Source: Trichomonas tenax
Lineage: Eukaryota > Parabasalia > Trichomonadida > Trichomonadidae
DNA length: 64,000 bases
Assembly (NCBI GenBank): GCA_023091735.1
Contig: JALKBU010000061.1
Location: 36,809-100,808 of the forward strand
Reading direction: 5' to 3'
Part shown: in pieces, positions 19,920-29,039 of the stretch
How the letters are laid out: each line of letters opens with the position of its first letter
How positions within the stretch are numbered: the stretch's first letter is position 1
Position numbers and translations under genes: made by a program
The notes under the pieces: generated by a model
Database searches by the model: none
Seen by the model: only the letters and a program-made list of their open reading frames with translations
Told to the model about the DNA's origin: nothing

Positions 19920-20502
19920 TTTATTAATTTTTTGATTTATTTCAATTTCGAGATTTAATAATCATTTATGATGCAGATTCTTATATTATTAAAATTTTGA
20001 AGAATTAATTGAAATGAAGTGAATTTGTAAATTTATTTATATGGCAGATCATTTTCAGAGTTCTTCAGTTTAAACATAGCTTTAATAGCTCAGCTTGAAT
20101 CTATTTCGTAAAGTTATCTCACTATTTTGCAAATATATTTCTTCGATTTTAAATCTCTGAGATTGAGACAATATCACTTTAAAGGTAGATTAAAATGATC
20201 TTTTTCAATCTCATATTTCATGTAAAGACACGATTGCACGAATTTTAAATATAAAATTCATTTTCATTAATAAAAAGCTGAATGTAACTGATGCTTTTTA
20301 ACTTGAGTTAATCAAGCTCACATATAATAGAAAATGAATTCATTGTGTATATTATATAAACACATATGTGAAAGCAAAATATTTTTTCCATCTTAGTGAT
20401 TTTTTGATATTATTCAATTATTGACATCAACAGTGTTGATGATATAAAAAGATATTTTGGTTGTTAAATTATTCTAAAAAAACAATTTTTAAATCCAATT
20501 GA
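19920..20502. other. AT-rich spacer, nothing recognised
   Basis: About 580 bases between two minus-strand genes. It must hold the hexosaminidase promoter, but I see no initiator-like word next to that ATG and no repeat. Confidence 0.5.
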
Positions 20503-22035
20503 TTATTGTGAACTAAGTTCCGTAAGCAACATTTTGACAGTAGCGAAGCGCTTCTTCTCATCTGAGTGGCATCCATCGTTGAGTTCGTGGAGGTTGACAA
20601 GCCTTCCAGACTCTTTGATTGAATACACAATCATCATCTTCTTAAGACCCCAGAAGAGAGCAACCTTTGCCCTATCCGAGAAGTTGACTTGAACGTTTCT
20701 GTTTTCAAGTCTGAACAGTGTTGCTTCCTCATTGCGGATCCAGTACTTAACGTGGTGCATTGGCTTGTTTCTGTCGTATTTCTCATCAGGAAGAGTGAAC
20801 ATCGAAGATGACTTTCTGAGCGAGTCAGAGAACTTCTGGAGGATTGTTGTCTTCTTTGCCTGGCGTGGATCGTTTGGCGTGAGGATCTGCGGCATCTCTG
20901 TTGAATAGTCTGGCCAGTATTGGATAAATTCCTGGAATGGATCCATGATCATTCTGCTGAGATCGTTGAAGCACGCGCCAACGGAACCATCAATGAGAAG
21001 ATATCCGAGACCATACTTAGCAGAGTGATCGCAGAACCTTGAAACGAAGTGGTTTGGCATTGTTGTGTATGAAGAAGGAGAAGCGACTGGTGTCATGTGA
21101 TTAAAACGAGCGTTCATGTCAACATTCTCTTCGCGTGCAATCTCTGGACGTGGAATTGCCTTCTCTTCCTTAACGGGGACCAACAACTTGCCTCCTGTGA
21201 TGAATGGATGGACAAGAAGCTCCTGGCAGTTTGGACGCTCGTTTGGATCCAACTTCAATGTGCTCTGGATGAAATCTTTAGCTTCATCGGAGATGATTGG
21301 ATAGGCTGGGAACTTGTACTGGCAGTGCTTGATCTGCTCGTATGTCTGCTTTGTTCTGGCTGTCTCAAATGGCGGTGTTCCGTAGATCATTGCGAATGCG
21401 CAGACACCAATTGCCCAGATATCAACTTCGTAGCTGTGTCCTTTGAATGCTTGTGTAAGAAGTTCGGGACTGATGTAGTTAGGTGTGCCACAGACTGTAA
21501 ACTTCTTCTCATTGTCGTAATCGAGCTGAGCACTTAATCCGAAGTCAGCAATCTTTATCTTTCCATCAGATCCGAAAAGGAAGTTCTCGAGCTTGAGATC
21601 GCGGTGGATGATCCTCTTGTCGTGAAGATAAGCAAGTCCATCGAGAACGTCATGAAGATATTTGGATACTTTTGACTCTTCGATAAAACCTTCCTTTTTG
21701 ATGACATCACGAATGGAGTGTCCTGGGCAGAGCTCGATGACAATGTAGTAGTTCACTTCATCCTCAAAGGATCCGTATGCTTTGACAACATTCACGTGAT
21801 TAAGTGAAGATTGGATCTTGATTTCGCTCTTCATCTTCTCAAGGGACTTTGGCTTGGCGACTCTCTCCTTAGGGACAACTTTCATCGCGTAGTCAACGCC
21901 GGTTGATTCTTCAGTGACGCGAAATACAGTTGCAAAGCCTCCGTGACCGAGTTCCTCACAACATTTGTACAAATGTGTCTCTCCGTCGACTATGTTCACG
22001 AGTGTCTGCGGGCAAACAACTCTGGGTTTCGACAT
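20503..22035 (-). CDS. PLK: Polo-like kinase
   Basis: A 510-residue Ser/Thr kinase with the Polo architecture. Kinase domain about 23-278: glycine loop GHGGFATVF, K52, HRD 144-146, DFG 164-166, activation-loop T180 in FTVCGTPN as in PLK1, and the SPE motif. Two Polo boxes follow: the first from about 330 (VSRFCDHSAKYGLGYLLIDG), the second from about 428 (WIRNEEATLFRLENRNVQVN). PLKs control mitotic entry, centrosomes or basal bodies and cytokinesis. The phosphopeptide pincer is altered: by alignment to PLK1 the Trp of the first box is F334 and the His of the His-Lys pair is R455, with K457 kept. Start ATG and length fit the family. Confident as PLK; subfamily not assigned. Confidence 0.93.
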   Translation of the reverse strand: MSKPRVVCPQTLVNIVDGETHLYKCCEELGHGGFATVFRVTEESTGVDYAMKVVPKERVAKPKSLEKMKSEIKIQSSLNHVNVVKAYGSFEDEVNYYIVIELCPGHSIRDVIKKEGFIEESKVSKYLHDVLDGLAYLHDKRIIHRDLKLENFLFGSDGKIKIADFGLSAQLDYDNEKKFTVCGTPNYISPELLTQAFKGHSYEVDIWAIGVCAFAMIYGTPPFETARTKQTYEQIKHCQYKFPAYPIISDEAKDFIQSTLKLDPNERPNCQELLVHPFITGGKLLVPVKEEKAIPRPEIAREENVDMNARFNHMTPVASPSSYTTMPNHFVSRFCDHSAKYGLGYLLIDGSVGACFNDLSRMIMDPFQEFIQYWPDYSTEMPQILTPNDPRQAKKTTILQKFSDSLRKSSSMFTLPDEKYDRNKPMHHVKYWIRNEEATLFRLENRNVQVNFSDRAKVALFWGLKKMMIVYSIKESGRLVNLHELNDGCHSDEKKRFATVKMLLTELSSQ

Positions 22036-22301
22036 ATCGAAATTTAAAATTGTGTACGTTTAAAATCTCAAATTCAAAACGCGCGGCCAATTCAATTTAT
22101 TGCAATTCTGCGGCTTTGATGGATTTATGACCATTTCAAGCCTGTTCATCGTGGTTTCGATCGATTTTGACGTAAATTTTGAAAAGTGAAATACGAATTT
22201 TAGTTTTTGAGGAATCTTTGTTCATGAAACATTCTTTCCATCAAATTGCTATCACAAATATCATAATGCTATAGCTTTATAATGATATTGCTTTCCTCCG
22301 C

Positions 22302-22319
22302 CATGTAAAAAATTACATG
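22302..22319. repeat. Palindrome with CATGTAA arms
   Basis: CATGTAAAAAATTACATG: inverted arms CATGTAA/TTACATG around a 4-base centre, about 50 bases upstream of the decayed frame at 22370. The same arm word recurs in several spacers of the window. Confidence 0.5.
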
Positions 22320-22369
22320 TCAAATAATTATATAACTAATGAAAATGGAATTCTTTCAATATTTATACA

Positions 22370-22687
22370 ATGAATAATCTAAATTTATCTCAAAAATTAA
22401 AGGTCCCCCAACTGAATTCTGACGTTCCATTGGCAGCAAAACTTTGGGCATAGGTAGCCCAGACCCTAGAGGACATATATATTGAAGATACAGATTAGAA
22501 AAGTGATATTTTTGCTTTGTCTTCAGAGGCGGAAAATTCTGAGCCTCCAGCCAACGAAATCATCAAATTAATTTCAAAGAATAACTTATATGTCTCCCTC
22601 CCTTTTTTCTTCTTTTTTCCTTTTGTCCTCCTTCTATTCTCTTTTCCCCGTATTTTTCTCGAGCTTAATTCTGATTCTCATTATTAA
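22370..22687 (+). pseudogene. Small decayed ORF interrupted by two TAG codons
   Basis: From ATG 22370 (MNNLNLSQKLKVPQLNSD) one frame stays protein-like for 105 codons to a TAA at 22685-22687. It is interrupted by TAG only at 22451-22453 (after LWA) and 22496-22498. The part between and after them (VAQTLEDIYIEDTD; IFALSSEAENSEPPANEII) has normal amino-acid composition. The last 30 codons run through a pyrimidine tract and would encode a hydrophobic stretch (LPFFFFFPFVLLLF). No family recognised. Most simply a fossil gene. Confidence 0.4.
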
Positions 22688-23521
22688 TAATTGAAAAGCA
22701 AACATAAATAAGAATTTAGATAATAAAAGAAATATAATTTAGATATACTGCATGCTAACTTTGTTTTATTTCAAACATAAAAATCAAATCGGAATTATTA
22801 CGAAAACTTTAAAGGACTATAGTTAAAAGATAACTTCAGCGTCATTGAGCGAAGTTGTGACAGAGTAAACATTACATATTACGATTTTTTTATATTTTTT
22901 TATATTTTTTTACAACTGAATGCATCCTCATTAACTTTGTTCAATCACTGATTCTATGAGGACGTTGTGGTAAAATGAATTCGAATTTTTCGATAAATAT
23001 TAAATGAAATAAGTAAGTCATTCGTTGCGTATTTTGTATATCATTTTCGATGAGAAGTGTATGGGTAAACTGAAAATAGCTTGTCATTCGAATGCATTCT
23101 GATGTCATAAATTGATGTTGAATTTTTTGCAAAAATATGACGTGGAAGTGATTGATTTCTTGCTCTGTGTATTGCAGAGCGAATAATGATGCATAAAAGC
23201 GTAATATTGAAATGCGAAAAATTTGGACTGCAAAAATGGAACTGTTTGATAAATACATTATGGATCATTTGAGTAATGATGATGTTTTTCTTGCTTCACA
23301 ACTCTGTAATTTAACAATTATATGATATGGGAGTAAGTTTGCGGATGTTTTCAGATGAATATATCGCATTTAGCAGCACTTGCTGTGCCTGGATGCATTT
23401 AGTCCAATGAACCCGCCGAATTTAATATTTTCAGTGAATGCCACAATGAAAATAGTGTTGCTTGGAATGTCACTTTTGTTGCTCAAGTTGTCACTTTCCG
23501 ATATGGAATTGAGAGGAAAAG

Positions 23522-23586
23522 AACGATTATTTACGATTATTATTCAAAAACGATTATTTACGATTATTGTTTGAAAACGATTATTG
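23522..23586 (+). repeat. Five copies of ACGATTATT
   Basis: ACGATTATT occurs at 23523, 23533, 23550, 23560 and 23577, mostly preceded by A or T. The AACGAT core resembles the Myb recognition word reported for trichomonad promoters, but no intact gene follows. Confidence 0.5.
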
Positions 23587-24644
23587 CCCATTAAAAGTGA
23601 CATACTTTAGGCAGCCCCTTTAATACTTTTGGTGAATAACCCAACAATGTAGTGAAAAATTTGAGATTTTGAAATTTTTGGAGCATCACATTGTTAACCT
23701 AAAATGAATCGATTTGCATTATTTATTTTTCAAAATTTTCAAGATTTTTCTATGGAATGATGAAACAACTCACAAAAAAGGCATAAATAATGATCAAGAC
23801 ATGTTCATAGTTGGGCGCTCAATGGAGAGAAAATAAAATGGCCGAACAATCTGGTCGGACATTTTCCGATCCGTAATAGAAGATCGAGGAAATTTATTGA
23901 GAAATTTCGAGAAAAAGTACATTAAAATTGGATACTTTTATCAGATTTTTGCAATTTCGCTTTTTTCGCTTCGTTTTTTCATTTTTCGTTTTTCTTGTCC
24001 TATTTATGAATTTAAGTGATTCTAATACTATAATATTATTGTATAATACTAAGCATGCGGCCATTACGCAAAATCCAATGCGTAAAAAATGTCCCCGACG
24101 CATTTCATAAACTCAATTGCGTATTCAGATTTTTTTTAAATTTTAAAAATACGTTTTTTAAGACGCAGAGCTAAGATTTTGAAGTTTTTAATTGACAGAA
24201 TGCAAGTATTATTGATTTACAATAATACTGTCACTCATAAAGCTGTTTTTTTTTAAAAAGTGTTTCTTAAGGGACAGACAGGGAACTAACCTTATTACTC
24301 ACTTTTTGATGATTGTCTATGCCAAGTTAAGCGAGAAAAGTTCACTTCTGATTTACAAATACATTGAAAATTTGTTCAGCACCTGATGCTAAGCATGTGA
24401 CGTTTTATCAGCAAAACCTTTTCCGGCAACAGAAAAGCATAGTGCACCTAAATATCAAAAATAACTGATTTATACGAAAATCTGTCGTATTGGTGAAAAG
24501 ATAATATTTTGCGATTTTGAAATATAATAATGAGTGAAGGGGTGACATTTCCATGCGTTTTGGCATTTGTCAGGAGGGTATTAGACGCGAGATTTGAGCA
24601 AGATGTTAAATCGTGAAAATTATCTTTAAAAGCATTGATATTAT

Positions 24645-24777
24645 CTAGTGAATTGGGTTGAGAAGGTCTAGCTCGTAGTGAACTTCAGCATATTTCTGCC
24701 GGAGTCCATTTGCAACCTTCTGGAAGATTTTCCTTCGTTCATTATTCTGTCGAGCAAAATTAACGTATGAAAAAAAT
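24645..24777 (-). pseudogene. Coding-like fragment, unrecognised
   Basis: Reading down the minus strand from about 24777, one frame gives YVNFARQNNERRKIFQKV then ANGLRQKYAEVHYELDLLNP before a TAG at 24645-24647. The composition is clearly protein-like compared with the flanks, and stops occur on both sides. Perhaps the tail of a lost gene or transposon protein; no family recognised. Confidence 0.3.
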
Positions 24778-25326
24778 TTGACGACCCCCTCTGTATATGT
24801 TTAATATGATCTGTCAAGGTATCAGGTTCGAAGCAGGATCATGTCAATTTTTTTAACTTTAAAAATTACAACATTTAACTATACTAAATTATTTTTCTAT
24901 GTTTTTGAAACAAGGTACTCATTTAAATTCAATGGAGGCACTACCCGTTCAATATTAAGTAAAATGGACCTCTTTGCTAAAAATGTAGAAATACCTTGAA
25001 ATTTACATGCAAAAATTTTGATAAATTTATTATAAATAGTTTTTATGGACAGTTAAGTAATAGTGTGTTACTTGATCGTTTGTTAAAAGTCCAAGTGTTG
25101 TGTAAAAGGAACGCAAATAATACGCCGAGACAAATTTTTGAGGGTCCTAAAATAACGTATTTTCAGTGAGGTACATTTCAAAAAATTCACCAATCAAAAT
25201 GATTATTTTTCACATTTTTGAAATCATTGATATAACGTTCTTTCTTCACATTAAATGCAAATATTTTCCAATCTGATTGTATTTGAATTGCAATAAAAAA
25301 ATAATTTTTTGTAATAAGTCTTTTAT

Positions 25327-26550
25327 TTAATCTTTATAAAATTGGGCCTCTTCAGGCATTGTGAGCTGTCTCTCCTTCAGCTTGCGCTTCTTGGCGATGT
25401 CTTTGCGCCTGTTCTTTTCAGCCTCTTCACGCTCGATATCGATTTCTTCGCGCATGTTGAGCTTCAAGAGTTCAGCCTTTGCTCTGTCAAGGAAGTTAAC
25501 GCCAAGCATGAACTGGACACCTCTGTTGACAACAAGCAACTGCTCGAAGTGGAATCTAGCAACGCGCTTTGTAGCGTTGAGGAAGATGGACTTCTTTGCA
25601 CCAAAAATTTCAGCCTGCTGGATGTTGACGTTGACCTTTGTTGTGAAGTCTTCGCCATCAATGAGACCCTGGACAAGCTTTGAGCGTTCGCGGACAAGCC
25701 TCTGCTCATCCTTGTTATCAATACCATTAGCAGCCTGACGAACTGGCTTCAAGTACTGATTGATGTACTCATTCAAGATTTCTTCAGCTTCTGGTTTTGG
25801 TTCATCCATTTCCTCGCCCTTGTCATTGACATATTGACGCTCTGTGAGGTATTCATGTGTCATTGCGAAGAGGTCGAGTGTTGCAAGCATCGTGTTGCCA
25901 TCAGCGGAATCAAATCCTTTGTCGAGAACAGCCTTGATTTTGTCGAAGAAAACATCGGTGATTGTGGCTGTTGAGAAGCAAGGAAGAAGTAAGTTAATGG
26001 CAGAAATTGCATCAGAAATCAACTCATCTTCAAGGCGATTGAACAATTTATCGTTGATGAAGAAGGAGAATAATTTATCAAGAACTCTTGTTGTGTATTC
26101 TGTGTTACGAACAGTCAAAAGGCAAATGTAACCGATGGCAAATGCTCTGAATGGATGTTCATTGATCTGATCAACTTGATCAAATGTTGGAATCAATTCA
26201 TTGATGAATGCCATAGCAACTGGTTCGAATGATTGGTACATGTTGAGGCAGATAGAGCAGATGCATGTTAAAGCTTCTACTGACTCTTCTTTAGATTGAG
26301 CATTGAAAATTGGTTCGTGAAGATTCAAAATAATGTCGTCAACGTATGGCTTGATGAACCTTTCAACTGGACGCGCCGTCAATATGTCTGTAATAGAACG
26401 AATTATGCCCATTCTTGAAGTTTCGTCTGCTTCAGCGAGCTGATCGACTAATGATGGAAGTGTCATTCTCCAGTCGAGGTCAGCACATTCTTCGTAGATT
26501 TCTTCTTCATAATCTTCGCGTTGTTTCTTTTGTTTGCGCTTTGGAGCCAT
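25327..26550 (-). CDS. IFRD-like (interferon-related developmental regulator) protein
   Basis: A 407-residue helical-repeat protein. Lys-rich start (MAPKRKQKKQRED), acidic patch, then ARM-like repeats of the IFRD N-terminal domain (about 28-260: DEPIFNAQSKEESVEALTC-like helices, FRAFAIGYICLL). The C-terminal IFRD region follows (about 315-370: NATKRVARFHFEQLL, then NRGVQFMLGVNF), equivalent to the part of IFRD1/2 that begins with the W-A-K-K segment and ends HLQ-N-x-x-L. Ends with a basic tail. IFRD proteins in other eukaryotes bind translationally inactive ribosomes or act as co-regulators of transcription; which applies here cannot be read from sequence. The repeat fold is sure; the IFRD identity is likely. 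Confidence 0.7.
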   Translation of the reverse strand: MAPKRKQKKQREDYEEEIYEECADLDWRMTLPSLVDQLAEADETSRMGIIRSITDILTARPVERFIKPYVDDIILNLHEPIFNAQSKEESVEALTCICSICLNMYQSFEPVAMAFINELIPTFDQVDQINEHPFRAFAIGYICLLTVRNTEYTTRVLDKLFSFFINDKLFNRLEDELISDAISAINLLLPCFSTATITDVFFDKIKAVLDKGFDSADGNTMLATLDLFAMTHEYLTERQYVNDKGEEMDEPKPEAEEILNEYINQYLKPVRQAANGIDNKDEQRLVRERSKLVQGLIDGEDFTTKVNVNIQQAEIFGAKKSIFLNATKRVARFHFEQLLVVNRGVQFMLGVNFLDRAKAELLKLNMREEIDIEREEAEKNRRKDIAKKRKLKERQLTMPEEAQFYKD

Positions 26551-26862
26551 TTTGAAAATTTTGAACGGGAACCTATTTTCAAAAGTCAGACCCCATTTTA
26601 AAAATCCGACTTTACATTGTCAATTTTTTTGATTTGTGATAAAACAATATTTCTAAGCCTCTACATAATAAAAACACAATGCTATTGATATGTATCGATT
26701 AAATATAAAAGAAAACTATCATACTCATTAAAAATTAAGAAAATATTAAATTGATATTAACAAAAAGAGAAGGATTTGAAACTAAAAAACATTAATTTTT
26801 TAATTTTCGACATTTTTTTTCTCGCTATAATACCACACAACCAAATATAATATAAAACTAAA
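26551..26862. other. Spacer between two minus-strand genes
   Basis: About 310 bases. Just upstream of the IFRD-like ATG, on its strand, lies GGTTCCCGTTCAAAATTTT; otherwise AT-rich with nothing recognised. Confidence 0.4.
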
Positions 26863-28530
26863 TTATTTCTTTCTATTCAATCGACAATTAACGCGCCTTT
26901 CAACTGCATCGAGACCACGTCTAAGAGCTGAAATTTCTTCAATAATTTCAATAAGATCAGCTTCTTCATCTGAATTTTCCGCATCATTTTGAGAAATAGT
27001 TTTCTCATTCTTTGTTTCTGCCTTAGGTTTTTCAATTTTGAGTTCTTCCTGTTTATGAACAGGTTTCTTAATTTCTTGCTTTTTCTCTGTTTCTAATGAC
27101 TTAGACAAAGCTTCTGTCATATCCTTGTTCGTAGCATCTGATTGCACAATGTTTTCTGTTTTATCTTGCTCCTCAAGTTCATTGAAATCAAACTCTGCTG
27201 TAATTTCAGAATCCTCTTTAACAACTTCCGGTTCAGCAGGAGCATCAATTTCTTCTGCAGAATCATCCTTGAAGTCTTCGAAATCAATCACATATTCGCC
27301 ATTCTCATTTTTCAGCTGTGAAAGATCGTAATCAAAGTCTAAATCATCATGATTATGCATATGCTCCATCTGTCTTGCAAGATTTTCGAAGAAATTGACC
27401 GCATTTTCTTGGCCAGGAATATTTCCTTCGATCTGTTGATCTCTGACTTTATGTCTCACTTCAGCCAAGACCCTTGTTGCCACCTGGCTTGGCGTTTCTT
27501 CTTCTGGTGTACCATTGATAAAGTTTGTAAGATCAAAATGGCAAATCGGACAAACACTCTGTTGCACGATCCATTTCTCGAGGCATTCAAGGTGGTAAAT
27601 ATGCCCACAAGGGAGCTTCTTCGCATTACAGATTGACATCGCGTCTCTGCAAATCAAGCAAACGGAATCAACAGCGAGATCTTCTTGTGTTGCGTCCTCC
27701 AATTCTCTGTTGAGGATCTTTATAAGGCCATGCCATGTGGAAATAGCCTTTAGTCTTGTAATTAAGCTGAAAATTGAGATTAAAAGATTTGATATTGAGA
27801 ATAAAATGCTTGGAAGTGAGTTGACAGATCCAGCACAGAACAGGTATATCACAAGAAGCACGATTTTAACGACATCTGCAACAATATCGCAATGATACTT
27901 TTTAGAGAAGCTTTCATAAGAGTTTCCCATTTGTCTGTGGTCCAAAAGGAAAATGTGATGTATTCTGAGGCATTGCACAATCTCAATAATCGCACATAAG
28001 TAGATTTGTAAGTGATAAGCAGCAACGCGATTCGAAACTGACCACTTAGAGAAGTGATAGACAATGAAACGGAAGTTGATGAATAAGCACGCGAACTCAG
28101 CAGTAAGAAGACCTATGTGAACTCTGAGTTTAGGAGGTGCTGGAAGGTTATAAATTGAATTTACGCGGCCAAGCAGGATAAATCCCATTGAACGCAACCC
28201 AACATATATAGCAAACATGAAGAATTCCATCGTGATTTTGTTTGGAATTCCAACATGGTAGATAATTAATTGTATCAAAAGTAATTGAACATTCTTTTTA
28301 ACGGCGTCGAATATTGAAGAATTTGTTTTCCCGATGATATGGTCTTGAAATATACAGAATATTGAGTATATCACCGAAGCAATAAAATTGATGAAAAATA
28401 AAAACAATTTCTTGTCGTTGTTGATCAATAACCAAAGGCCAAAAACGGTGCTGTCTTTGCTGACGTGGCTGGACATGGTCGAAATGAAAACACACAACGA
28501 CGCAAGAAAATACACTGAATATTTCGACAT
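26863..28530 (-). CDS. HRD1: ER membrane RING-H2 ubiquitin ligase, Hrd1/synoviolin-like
   Basis: A 555-residue multi-spanning protein. Residues 1-260 contain six to eight hydrophobic segments (for example LFLFFINFIASVIYSIFCIF, then QLLLIQLIIYHVGI, then DVVKIVLLVIYLFCAG). A RING-H2 finger at 291-330 follows with all eight ligands (C291, C294, C308, H310, H313, C316, C327, C330). The C-terminal half is acidic and low-complexity with a final helix (ISALRRGLDAVERRVNCR). This layout, membrane bundle then RING then cytosolic tail, is that of Hrd1/gp78, which ubiquitinate misfolded ER proteins retrotranslocated to the cytosol (ERAD). No CUE domain is visible, which favours Hrd1 over gp78. The tRNA gene lies 260 bases upstream of its start. 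Confidence 0.83.
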   Translation of the reverse strand: MSKYSVYFLASLCVFISTMSSHVSKDSTVFGLWLLINNDKKLFLFFINFIASVIYSIFCIFQDHIIGKTNSSIFDAVKKNVQLLLIQLIIYHVGIPNKITMEFFMFAIYVGLRSMGFILLGRVNSIYNLPAPPKLRVHIGLLTAEFACLFINFRFIVYHFSKWSVSNRVAAYHLQIYLCAIIEIVQCLRIHHIFLLDHRQMGNSYESFSKKYHCDIVADVVKIVLLVIYLFCAGSVNSLPSILFSISNLLISIFSLITRLKAISTWHGLIKILNRELEDATQEDLAVDSVCLICRDAMSICNAKKLPCGHIYHLECLEKWIVQQSVCPICHFDLTNFINGTPEEETPSQVATRVLAEVRHKVRDQQIEGNIPGQENAVNFFENLARQMEHMHNHDDLDFDYDLSQLKNENGEYVIDFEDFKDDSAEEIDAPAEPEVVKEDSEITAEFDFNELEEQDKTENIVQSDATNKDMTEALSKSLETEKKQEIKKPVHKQEELKIEKPKAETKNEKTISQNDAENSDEEADLIEIIEEISALRRGLDAVERRVNCRLNRKK

Positions 28531-28783
28531 TTAGTAATTTTTATTTTCGTTGTTTGTTCTATACGATAAAAATGTTTTAAACGGTTACAATCAATATGAT
28601 TTGTATAGCATTGATTCCTAATACCGATTTCACAAAAAGTAGCCTTTTTGTATGTAAACTGGTTTTCTCGAAAAATAATCGTTAAATATTCTGTTTTTAC
28701 TGGATATTTTTATATTGCTTAAGAAGTGGTATTTGGAAACAACTCTTCCTCAAAACCCTATATTATGGCAAAAATAAAAAGAG

Positions 28784-28789
28784 AAAAAA
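28784..28789 (-). terminator. Pol III terminator of the tRNA
   Basis: Six T in a row on the minus strand immediately after the tRNA discriminator base. Confidence 0.7.
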
Positions 28790-28790
28790 T

Positions 28791-28861
28791 ATCCCAGGCC
28801 AGAATCGAACTGGCCTCTGATCCGTGTCAAGGATCTATTCTAACCAATATACTACTGGGAC
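28791..28861 (-). tRNA. tRNA with anticodon GAC (tRNA-Val by anticodon)
   Basis: A 71-nt cloverleaf on the minus strand: acceptor GTCCCAG/CTGGGAT with a G.U first pair, T8-A9, D-loop with GG, anticodon stem GATCC/GGATC closing the loop TTGACAC, variable loop AGAG, and T arm GCCAG-TTCGATT-CTGGC. Box A (TAGTATATTGG) and box B (AGTTCGATTCT) are recognisable. The discriminator is A (28790), followed by six T as a Pol III terminator (28784-28789). Anticodon GAC reads GTC/GTT, valine. The D stem has one mismatch. The G10.U25 pair and D-arm resemble eukaryotic tRNA-Asp, whose anticodon GTC differs from this one by one base. No intron. Confidence 0.85.
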
Positions 28862-29039
28862 TTACATTTATTTAGATAGAATATGTTTTAAGATTACATA
28901 AATTTTTAAAACAGACAATATAGTGAAAATTGTCCATTTTTTACTTAATAAACAAGCATTACTTCATATTCAGAATATATATGCATTGTTTATTTGCTTG
29001 ATGTGAAAAACTATTCAAATTTTTGACACCATTTTCCAA

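Larger units (their letters stand above)
22688..25326. other. Long spacer with gene fossils and short repeats
   Basis: About 2.6 kb without an intact gene. It holds a weak coding-like piece at 23212-23307 on the plus strand (MRKIWTAKMELFDKYIMDHL, broken by TGA), two TCACTTT initiator-like words (23470 and 23491), a short tandem repeat at 23522-23586 and a minus-strand fragment at 24645-24777. The rest is AT-rich and unremarkable. Confidence 0.5.

Noticed and set aside
22370..22687. UAG recoded as an amino acid
   Set aside because: Two TAGs interrupt this frame, but the window's other fossils contain mixed stops, and intact genes end in normal stops; simple decay is enough.
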